Shown here: positions 46,387 through 58,300 of the stretch, in pieces | Layout of the letters: each line of letters begins with the position of its first letter | Numbering within the stretch: the stretch's first letter is position 1 | From: Pisaster brevispinus | Taxonomy: Eukaryota > Echinodermata > Asteroidea > Forcipulatida > Asteriidae | DNA length: 64,000 nucleotides | Assembly (NCBI GenBank): GCA_023634235.1 | Contig: JAMKCF010000008.1 | Span: forward strand, 9,938,176 to 10,002,175 | Reading direction: 5' to 3' | Position numbers and translations under genes: made by a program | Notes under the pieces: model-generated | What the model was told of the DNA's origin: nothing | Databases searched by the model: none | What the model saw: the letters and a program-made list of their open reading frames with translations, nothing else

Positions 46387-49300
46387 GTAAGAATATCGTA
46401 TTTATATAATCAGAGAAGACCTGGGAACCATTTAAGCTGATATGATTTGACTGCGAAAGTTACAGTTATGTTATTTTGACACAATTGTCTCCTCTCCGGC
46501 CCGTCTCCTCCAGTCAGGGGATTCAGTCAGTCAGTGCATACAACTTGGTACTGTTCCGTCCCAACTTGACAATCGTCCCAACTATAGTTGGGACTGGTCC
46601 CAACTTGAGTGTTAAAGTTGAGGCGTCCCAACTATAGTTGGGATTGCAGTAAACACAAAGCACCCCCATGAATAAACTAAAAACATGTAAGTATCATAGT
46701 ACATGTATGAAGTTTTTAAGATAAGACCACTTTCCCTTGAGAATCTTTTAGATTAATTAGAATTTTGGCTTTCCGAGAGAAGGGAAACTAAAATCTAAAT
46801 GCGTAGGCCTACTTGAGACTGAAAGGGTCACCCAGCATGAGCTTGAGCCATGAGGCTGCTGTCAGAACCCTCTAAAAATACAATTTACACGAGTTAGTTT
46901 TACTTAGCGGTCCATTATGAGCGATATGCTATCATTCCAAACCTCGTCCTGGGCAACGGCCTGCGACGGTGTCAGGACACTTCGTACCTTTTCCACTTCG
47001 TACCCTGGACACTTCGTACCTTTTCAAGGTGCGAAGTGACTTTGGACACTTCGTACCTTGGACACTTCGTACCTTCTCACAAGACACTTCGTACCTTCTC
47101 ACGAGACACTTCGTACCATCTCACGAGACACTTCGTACCTTCAGGATTCAATATCATTTTTACGTGCAGAGATAATGAGACGTAAGAAACAAACAAATTG
47201 AGTTTACAAAATACGAACAAAACAAATGTATTTTAAATAAAAGTATTCACATTTCACAATAAAAACAATTTCACAACTAAACAAAATGACAATTCATTAT
47301 GTATTTAAAAAAAAAGCATATTTACATGCCGAGAGAATGAACCAAATTAAATACAAAAACAACCAGTACACTTTTACATCAATTTCATAAAAAGCTAAAG
47401 CTGGAAAGTATTCCATATCAAATTTGCGTGCCGAGATAATGATACATGCAAACACAAAATTTAAAATTACAAAATACGGACAAAATAAAGGTATGGGGTA
47501 GAAAATATTGCGTGCCGAGATAATGGTACATAAGAACAAAAATATACAAAATACGGACAAAATAAAGGTATTTTAAAGATATTTTTAGTTAGATAGTATA
47601 AGTAATCACATTTCACTCTAAAAAGGACATTCAAGTTTTTAAACAAAATGACAATTCATTAAGTATTATTTTGTATCTCAACGAAAATTATATCCTTATT
47701 AAGGAATTACACATTTTACTGAAGGTACGAAGTGACTCGGCTGAAGGTACGAAGTGACTCAGCTGATGGTCACTTCGTACCCCGCCCGCGGTACAAAGTG
47801 ACCAATTTGGTTACGGTACGAAGTGTCCCGAAGGTACGAAGCGTCCAGGGTACGAAGTGGCAAAGGTACGAAGTGTCCGACATCCCCTGCGACCGGCTCT
47901 AGCTCCATCATCAGTTTTGACATGAGTTTGTACAAAAATTTGTTAATATTTAACGACGATCGCATGATTGATCACAGTGTCCTGGCATACTCTATGGGCG
48001 ATCCCAACTATAGTTGGGATGTCCCAACTTTAACACTCAAGTTGGGACCTACTCCTAGAACTATTCGGTTCGTTCCGCTATCGTCTACCCGACCCTCATA
48101 GGTCATCATGTACAAAATCCTATTCGAAACTTTTTCCCCTTCACGTTTATGCACCTGGACTTCTCTTTTGAAAACGGAGCTCGCCAAAATTAGGCTCTAT
48201 GTGTTTATTGTTTTCATAGTGAGCTCGGGGTGGGTCCAGAAAATCCACTCCGCAAAAAAAAGGTGCAAAAAATGATAAATTCCCATCGTACTGACTTCCT
48301 GTGAATGTGAGTGTAGGCTAGCTAGTAAGTGTAACTTTCTGTACTGACTTCCTGTGAATGTGAGTGTAGGCTAGCTAGTAAGTGTAACTTTCTGTACTGA
48401 CTTCCTGTGAATGTGAGTGTAGGCTAGCTAGTAAGTGTAACTTTCTGTACTGACTTCCTGTGAATGTGAGTGTAGGCTAGCTAGTAAGTGTAACTTTCTG
48501 TACTGACTTCCTGTGAATGTGAGTGTAGGCTAGCTAGTAAGTGTAACTTTCTGTACTGACTTCCTGTGAATGTGAGTGTAGGCTAGCTAGTAAGTGTAAC
48601 TTTCTGTACTGACTTCCTGTGAATGTGAGTGTAGGCTACATGTAGCTAGTAAGTGTAACTTTCTGTACTGACTTCCTGTGAATGTGAGTGTAGGCTAGCT
48701 AGTAAGTGTAACTTTCTGTACTGACTTCCTGTGAATGTGAGTGTAGGCTAGCTAGTAAGTGTAACTTTCTGTACTGACTTCCTGTGAATGTGAGTGTAGG
48801 CTAGCTAGTAAGTGTAACTTTCTGTACTGACTTCCTGTGAATGTGAGTGTAGGCTAGCTAGTAAGTGTAACTTTCTGTACTGACTTCCTGTGAATGTGAG
48901 TGTAGGCTAGCTAGTAAGTGTAACTTTCTGTACTGACTTCCTGTGAATGTGAGTGTAGGCTAGCTAGTAAGTGTAACTTTCTGTACTGACTTCCTGTGAA
49001 TGTGAGTGTAGGCTAGCTAGTAAGTGTAACTTTCTGTACTGACTTCCTGTGAATGTGAGTGTAGGCTAGCTAGTAAGTGTAACTTTCTGTACTGACTTCC
49101 TGTGAATGTCATGTGCGTGTGAGAACCTTTATAATTATGTAACTTAGTTACACACAATATTTATATCGCAGTAGCAAGTTTGTCACACTCAGGGTGTCAA
49201 TTATTTACAATAATTCAATTAACGGTACAGTATCGACACTGTCGCTTTGTACTATAACAAAATAATGTATGTGGTATCGATACCAAACTAACATTACACT

Positions 49301-52300
49301 TTTAATGTTTTGCTTCACTTGATGAGAAAGTTTTATTTGCATTGTTGAGAAACTTTTTATGTCAAGAGATGTAATAAAGAGCGCACTGAGTAAATCAGTC
49401 TGGTCCCCATTAGATCGTAGCAGTTGATCCTATCATTGTTAAGGGAACCCAACAAAGTATGGTTTTCAAGCAAGTTGCTTAGATGTGAAAAATTCACACT
49501 CGTGAGTCGAAAATCAATTGATTTTCCCCCAAAACGTGTGATGTTTTAAAAACAAATTCCAGCAGTAGGACTAGAATCAACAAGTACAGTGGCATTTGAT
49601 AGGTAAGTTTCATGATCGAGAACGTGGCAGATTAAACATTTCAGCAGGCAAAAAAATAGGTTTGCGATGGTGCTGGGGCCAAGGATACGAAGTGGATTGG
49701 CCCTATTTGTGGGGCTAACCTGTCCAGTGCAATGGAGACTGATGTCCTACCAGGGCTAGCTATTGCCCTAAAGCCTAGCCTTATCAATATGCTGCACTCC
49801 CTCCACATTGTCTGCCTAATCAGGGACTGTGATGATCTTTTTTCCCTTTGTTTCCAGGTGTTACCATACAGGAAAACACCTAAAAACTACCGGAAAAACT
49901 TCACAAATCACACAAAAACTGGCAACAGTAAACAAATGAATAAATTTCCAAAACTATCGCTGTTTGCACTGTATTCAACTACTCCAAGTTGAATACTTGG
50001 GAGAATCTAAGCTATATGCTTTTAATGCACAAGTGTGACACTGCCCGCGTTACGTCAGGCCAGAAATCCATATCCATGTGTCTGGCATACATTGTGCATT
50101 GTGCACAATGCATAACAAAGTGAAATCAATGCACATTGTTCCAGGTATCTGTACTGTGTAGGCCGATCTGTTAAAAGAATGTGCATTGCTGGGCGTGTAT
50201 TTACATTTTAAAGGATTGCGCACTAGGCATTAAGCACAACGCAAGACGGATACAGTTGACTCTCGTTAATACGAGCTCGGAAGATACGAGACGCCGGTAT
50301 AAACAAGGTTTTTCACCGGTCCTGGAAAAAAAACGGAAGATACGAGCACGGTCGTAACGAGGACACGGATAATACGAGGTATTTTTGCGAGTCCATGATG
50401 ACAAAATGTATTGTTTTTTCATACTTTTGTAGCGAGATCTGAAAAATATTGTTATTTAAAAGCTTACCATTCAGTAAAGGTTCGGAAATTGCATTCTTGT
50501 TGCCAAACTATTTATCGGATCGGACCGGCCATGCGGTTCTGTTCGATCCAAACACCAGAAACATTTCGCTGGTAACCTATGCTTGAAATGCTACTTAGCT
50601 TACACCCTGACGGCTACCAGCGGAAACAACGTCTAGCATAGGCGCTACGCTGTATCAAAATATGATATTTTTGTGTTAAGGATTTTCGTAAGAACTGTAC
50701 TAAGAAGCAAACGGCTCCGCTCTAGCCTAGACTTGTGTGTAGTGCATGCACTATGACGACGTGTGTATACATATATGCTAATACAGTGCACTGCGTTTAA
50801 GATGAGGTTTGGATAATACGAAGAATACGTATTAACTAGAGTCGACTGTACATGGATTTCTGGCCTAAGATTTTCATGTTAGTTTGTTTTCAAACTGTTT
50901 CTTCTCCAGCCTATCTGACCAGACAAAGGGAATTAATAGATGTTTCCCACTTTATTTCAAGGCGTGGGTAAACATAAAACACAGTCCTCGAAATGACCCA
51001 CGACACCCACAGCCATTGCCACGGTGCCCTGTACTTTTGTGGTGCTCTTTGCAAAGTTCCAACACAAATTTACATTTGCCTCATAGAGTGCCCCTTACCA
51101 GAGGAAAATTGCCGTGCCCCTTCAAGAGCGAAGGCCTGAAAACGTGTAGCTTAATGATTTGAGCTTGCTCAGGAAGGAACGGCAATGAAAGGGAAGACTT
51201 GGAGAAGTTGAAAACACCCAGTGTGATTTTGTTTTCAGGATCGGATACTTTCCATAATCATGTGCCCAATGTAGGAGAATAAGTCCTCCTGCTCGTCACG
51301 ATGTTTTGAAGTAGTTTCCTGGTAGTCTTCCGGTGTTTTCTGGTTTTTCCGGTATATAGTAACACCCATCTCCGAGTCCGATCCTCCAAGCTGAATAATA
51401 AGAAGAACAAAAAAACTTTGAAAACATGAATGATTTGGGTCAGTCAAGATGGCTGCCATCAACTGTGACTTTTGTGTTTAACTCTTTGTGGCTGAAAATT
51501 TTCTTTTCACTCTTTATAAGTCAGCTTTAAAAATTTAAAACAAACAATACAATACTTTTGCACATTTTTGTTTCTGTGTATGCTCAGTAATGATACATTG
51601 GTTCGAACAATGCTGGTGAAAGGCTGGTGACAATAAGTTTGTTAATATTTGTTAGTGTGTAAAAACTTAATTTGTTTTAAATGTTTAATTTTAAATAGCC
51701 TCCTAAAAAGAAGAGTGGTAAGAAGGGAAAGAAGAAGAAGTCGGCAAAGGCAAAGACTCCAACCGTCATTGATGGCATCTCTACAGAGGAAATGTCCAAG
51801 GAGCAGGTATGCATTGATCATATCAAGCACATGGTCCTAAACAAACAATGCATTTAACAAGCACACAACTTCAGAATCAAACAGAAAAAATAATGAACTT
51901 TTGCCTTTTTTTTGAATGAAGAAGAATTTGTATTACAGCTTGATTATAAATGAGGTCCTGAATCAATTTAAGTTTCTTCACACACTCATCATTATAGTAC
52001 AACAAATCATGTTAAACGTTTATTTACCTGTAAATTTGAACTGTAATGTTGTCAATGTGTTGATGACTGTATTTGGTGAAATATTTACAGCTAGAGGAAC
52101 ACATTGGTAGACTGAGGGAGGAACTGGACAGAGAGAGAGAAGAAAGAAATTACTTCCAGCTTGAAAGGGATAAAGTCAACACCTTCTGGGAGATTACTAA
52201 AAGACAACTGGAAGAATCCAGAGCAGAGCTTCGTAATAAAGACAGAGAAATGGAAGACTCTGAGGAAAGACATCAGGTGGAAATAAAGGTACTTGAGAGT

Positions 52301-55300
52301 CATGCATTAAATGAATTTAGAGTAAGTAGGAATAGAGTAGCAAATTCAGTGTCTGCATTCACTGGTTACATTCACTAAACTTTCATTGTATAAAACTTGC
52401 ACATGAACCAATCATTTGACTTTTAACAAAAGGGTAGTACCTCTTGGTCATGGTATACCACTGTTAACAAATCTTATGGTATGCACTTCTAAGCAGTTTA
52501 ACCCATTCACCTCTCAGGAATGTTCACCTCTATGAGTTGGGATGGGCACATTGCATGGTTTGCATCATAGATTGATATTTTTCAATCAAAAAGCTCCATT
52601 GGTGCTGTCCCTCGTCTATCCCATCAGTAGATTTATTTCCACATGAAGTGCTGTTATCTGTGAGATAATTGTGTTTCTAACCAATTTAAGTCAAAAAGTA
52701 TGTAATCATCCTGAAGATAATGATGCAATGTACCCCATGTTGGTATTGGTTACAAATTGGTTGGATTAAGATCAAAATCCAAGGTTACTGGGCATAGCTG
52801 GAATACAAAAATTACCAGTAAATACGGATTTACTCTTTCCTCCTCACCAAAAGTCTAAGCTGCGGACAAAGCAATGCCACCAGAATGTGCCTTCTTCTCC
52901 CTCTATTAATTCTTCTAACTATTGTGCGCTAACTATTTTATCATAGTAAGTAATAGAACCAAAATACATGTATTTCAGTACAACACTGAAGTGATGCATA
53001 AGTTTACATGTTGGGTTGTATTTCTATTGTAGGTATACAAGCAGAAAGTCAAGCATTTGCTGTATGAGCATCAAAACAATATATCTGAGCTGAAAGCAGA
53101 GAGTGCTGTAGCCCTTAAATTGAATCAAGATGAACATCGAAGTCATGAGTCTGACTTGAGGAAAGACAAGCGTGGTTTGAAGGTTACACTGAAGGAACAG
53201 GAACTATCTCATGAAGACATCATTAAGAATCTCAAGATGGTAAGTTACATGTTGTAGTAGCGATCCCTCTTGGTCGAGGAAGATGTTCTCTACGGTGAAA
53301 CACACAATTTATTTTGTTACAGTTGAGGGAAAAGTAGCCTGACTTTTAAGTTACATGTATCTCCCCCAGTGCTCTATTTCTGATCGTAGTAGTTTATGTT
53401 AGCCATAGTTACCTCTATGATGTTATTAAGTCCTGCTCAGTTTGTTAGCAAAAACATATTTTTTATGGGGTTTTTTTGTCAGTAGAAAACATATTTTATC
53501 CTGACTACTCCATTTTAAACAGTACCAACTTCTTGTTATATTCCAGGTATTCTCATAACTAATGAAACATGCCTAATAAACATCTATCGCACTGTGCTTG
53601 CTAAGTCCCAAGTTCTCTTTACTCTGTACCCCTACTATGATTAAATCTCAAACACAGTTCATACAGCCCCAGTGATTAGATGCAGAATGTAATACTAGAA
53701 AATTCCTTCCAAACTTCTGACAAATGAACAATGCAAAAAAGTTACTTAGCTGTGTTGGATCGTTGATTGAGGGGGTTGACAATATTTTACGTGCCCCACC
53801 TTATACCAGCTGCTTGTTTATCTCAAGTTCTTTTTTTGTGGCTTCTATTTATTCCTCTTCAGAAAAGTGATGAGAAAGTGACTAACTTGAGGGCAGAGTT
53901 TGAAAGGGAAGCCAGAGGTAAGAATGTTGGAACTATGTTTTATTGAAGAATACTTGTGTTCAATTCGTGACTTTATTCCTTTTCAATGTTTAGGTGAACA
54001 AAGAAAACATTGACAAGAGAGAGATTTGAACCTGCAGCCTCTAATTCATGTGTCGATGCTGTACGAACTGAGCTATCTAGCTCTATGTTGTAGGGGCTTT
54101 TTATTGTAAATTTCTTTGTTAAATATGGCAGTATACGGTTGTATGACTTCTGACAGGTGCCTTCTAACAAAGATATTAACAAACTAGGGATACTGCCAAC
54201 ATAGGGCCAGTTAGCTCAGTTTTATGAGCACCAGCACATAAACCTGTATGCCGCAGGTTCAAATCCTGCTCTAGTACATTTTTCTTTGTTCAACCCAAAG
54301 CTGTTTTATAGTAACTCAGCCAGTTTCGCTTGTAGTTTTTATAACTTGTTATTCATTTGCATATCAGTTGTTAACTCATTAATATTGCGGAAACGAAGGA
54401 CTTAATTTAACCAAATGACACAAGAGTTTCCTCACTATAACTTCTTCCTGTTGTTAACACAGAACTAATTAGCTTCCAAGTGCTATTAATCTTTATGCTT
54501 TGGGTTTTTTTTCTTCAAGAAATTGAAAACAAGTATGAGCAAAAGATGCGTCAACTAAGAGAGGAACTTGAGCTGAGAAGAAAAACTGAAATCCATGAGA
54601 TTGAGGAGCGTAAGAATAGCCAGATCAACACACTGATGCGCAATCATGAGAGAGCTTTCAGTGATATTAAGAACTACTACAATGATATCACACTCAACAA
54701 CCTGGCGCTTATTAACTCACTCAAGGTAAATAGTTTCATACTGACTGCAATATACTTTATCTAGAGTTTTGGCCAATGAAAACATCACATAAATTACAAA
54801 TTTCAGCTTTTTTCTCTATGCAAAACAGCAAAAATAAATTTGCTTGGTTTGTGCATAATTTACTGAAATTTATTTATCTAGTTTCACTTTTCACTTTTTG
54901 TAGATGATAAAATGCCAGGTGGGTGTTCGTAACTATGATGATCTGCATTTCTTATTGGGGTTTTTGATAAAAATTATAATGATTGGTTTTTGTATTGCGC
55001 ACATATCATAATGGCTAAATCAAAGCACTTTACTGCATTATTATCCCTGATTATGTGGCATACTTTTAGACCATTCCTAAAACAGCTCCCTAGAGAGCAT
55101 ACAACCCCAAGCTACTTAAATTAGCGCTAAGAGGTTAATCCAACACAAAACTGTCTCGGCTCTCTTAGGTTCCCATTTATACACCTGGGTGAAGAGAAGC
55201 AATTATGGCTAAGTGCCATGCTCAAGGACACAATTAAATGACCGGGAATGGAACCTACACTCCAATGATTCAACCATCAGAACTTGAGTCTGATGCAGTA

Positions 55301-58300
55301 GACTGCTTGGCCAGGACACACCACATTTTTGTGAAAGTCCGCTTATACACATTTTATGTCCTTGCTTGTAGTTTGCCATCTTTTTGTAACTTTCAAATCA
55401 TTCCTGTAATGGCTCTATTTGTTCAAAAAGAAAAGAACCAGAAAGAATTTCCAGATGAGCCTTGCACAAACCCTGATACAAGAAGCTAAGTTGTCTTCTC
55501 AGTTTTTTTCTGAGCATCAGTCACGTAAAACTAATTAAATTATTAAAGCCTTCGTCTAACTTGATAATGATGTTAAACAATCTCTAAACTAATATCAAGA
55601 TGGCCTAAGCAGTTTTTCTGTTTGACTGTCTTGAAGAAATTGTGTTGATTACAAGAAAATATGTTGTTTAATATACTGGGTATAAACTTTGCAAAAGTAA
55701 TCACCTTTTTTTGAGGGGGGAGGGAGAAACTGTCCTTGCTAGGCAAATAAAAAACATTAATAACAAAAAACTAAGTTCAACAATTTGTTGTTGTTGTTTT
55801 TCTGTCACTCAAAAACTTGTTCCATTGGAAATTTCAAAGGCCTTAAATATGATATGCATCACACACACAATAAATTATATGAAAGGAACTTACCCGTCCA
55901 AAGTAACATGCTATCTCAATGCTGCATCAAGAAAAATGTAATGGAAACTTTGTTAACTTGGTACTTTAGTGTTGTAGCCCTAACTTATTTGAGTTCTTAT
56001 TCTATTCTCAGGAGCAAGTTGAGGAGATGAAGAAGAAAGAAGAGCGAATGGAGAAACAGATGAATGAGATTCAGTTAGAGAACAAACGTCTGAAAGAACC
56101 TCTTGAGAAAGCTAAAGAAGAGGTTGCTGAGCTAACTAGACAACTTGCAAACTATGAGAAAGATAAAGCCTCATTAGCAGTGAGTACAGGACCTCCAGTG
56201 TTTACAATCTGTAGACTTGTAGCATAGAAGCAATCTCAGGAGTTTTGTGCATTTCATAAGCTAGTGCTACTATTACCAAAAGAGCTTTTTGTTTTGGTTA
56301 AATCTTTTGTTGTCTTTTCCATGCAATCCTCTAAACTGTCTGCTAGTATGATGTTTGGAAGGAGGGTTTTTATTGAGCAGAAACTGAGAAAATCCTCTCC
56401 ATGCATTGTACTTCAAGTGTTTCTGCCTTGGTAACTTGGGAATTACTTAATACCATCAACCATGAATCTATGCTCTTTGTAACTTGGGAATTACTTAATA
56501 CCATCAACCATGAATCTATGCTCTTTATGCTGATTAATTGCATGATTTTAATAAATTTGTTTCCTTAAACATTTTATTAACATATTGTTTGTCATTTCTT
56601 GAACAGAGTGCTAAGGCAAGACTGAAAGTCATGACCCAAGAGTTCAAGGATTTGGAATGGGAGCATGAGGTATTAGAGCAAAGATTTGAGAAGGTGAGAA
56701 AGTTACAAGACTCAGTTTATTCATAGAGTGTAACTGACTGTATTATCCTGCCAGAAACCATTTGGAATCAGGTCTCACGCACTGATGGAGATAAGAGCCA
56801 TGTGTTGTTGTTTTCCATGTGGAATGATCAGAACCTTTTTCATCTATATTTATGGTGTATAAAAGTTGCTTTATTCAATGTTAGTTTGGGACTTGAAACA
56901 TTGTAATATTCCTATTTGTGTTGCCTACTTTAGATGCAAACAGAGCGAGACGATCTGTATCGTAAGTTTGTCAAGGCCATCCATGAAGTCCAACAGAAGA
57001 GTAATTTTAAGAACCTACTTCTAGAGAAGAAGCTGACAGCATTGACAGATACTCTAGAAAAGAAAGAAGCTCAATTAAATGAAGTACTGTCAGCATCTAA
57101 CTTAGACCCAACAGCACTAACAGTAGTAACAAGGAAGTTGGAGGTGAGTTGTTACCACTTTTATCTGAAAAATATTGTTGCGTAAAAGCTTACCGTTCAG
57201 CCAAGTTTCGGAAATTACTTTCTTGTTGTCAAACTATTTATCGGATCGGACCAGCCATGCGGTTCTGTCTGATCCAAAAAACCAGAAACATTTCGCTGGT
57301 AACCTATGCTTGAAATGCTACTTCGCTTGTATGCTGACGGCTACCAGCAAAAACAACTTTCAGCATAGGCGCTACGCAGTATCGAATCTGTCACATCATG
57401 GTCACATGAACGGCAAGTTTGACATCACTTTGCTATGATTTTTATCTTGAGTTATACAAAATATTAAATTTCTATGATCATTTTGTGTACAGTATGCTCG
57501 CAAGAAATGTACTAGGAAGCAAACCGCTCCGTTCTAGCCTAGACACATGTGTAGTGCATGCACTATGACGACGTGTGTATACATGTACGGACGGGTAAAT
57601 AGTGCTCTGCGTTTCAGACGAGGTTCGGATAATATGAGGAAAACGGGCCAGTCCGGCGAACCTCATACTAACGAGAGTAGACTGTACATTTTGTCCCTGC
57701 AGTAAAATGGCTACTTTAACAAAATTGTGCCTAACTGGTACTGTTTTTTTGCTGGAATGTTTTTGAAGATTCGTTTATTTATTCCATTGCAGAACTTAAT
57801 TCTATGATGGAATGCTGAGACATGTTCTAATTTTTACATTTGGTTTTCTTTTGCTGGACACACTTTAGTTAGGTCCATCTGCCACTGCCAGGCACATAAC
57901 AGAGTGCTTTGCAAAGTAAAACTGATGGAAATAATGGATTTGGAGTTCAAATTGTGATTGTTTTATGGTGTTATACAGTAAGAGAAACATTCTAGTCTAT
58001 ATCTGTTTTAGCAAACCCAGGACATCGTATTTAAACTCAAATAAGGTACTCAAGGTAACTTATCTACAGTGATTCATTTTTCCACTTTTAGCATTTGTTT
58101 CTAATGCACTTAATAAGAGTTCTTTACCAATGGAGTTTTAAATGCATAGTACCTGCATGATATTTAGAAACTCAGTGGGCATGGGTAGTCTCATATGCCT
58201 TTATCCCAGTGAAGCCATCTCATTTGATGAGAATCACTATCCTCAATAGTGTGATTACACACAAGGAACTTTACAAATATAGATCCCTTGCATAGGATCC

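Noticed and set aside
48288..49109. CRISPR-like array
   Set aside because: Direct repeats run head to tail with no spacers, in an animal intron.
51454..51480. Alternative GAS8 start at CAAGATGGCTGCC
   Set aside because: The ATG has a good context but reads into stops and does not join in frame to exon 2 by any visible donor.
54204..54275. Functional tRNA gene
   Set aside because: D- and T-arms are good, but the anticodon stem does not pair, the acceptor ends do not match and it is one arm of an inverted repeat; a tRNA-derived repeat explains it better.
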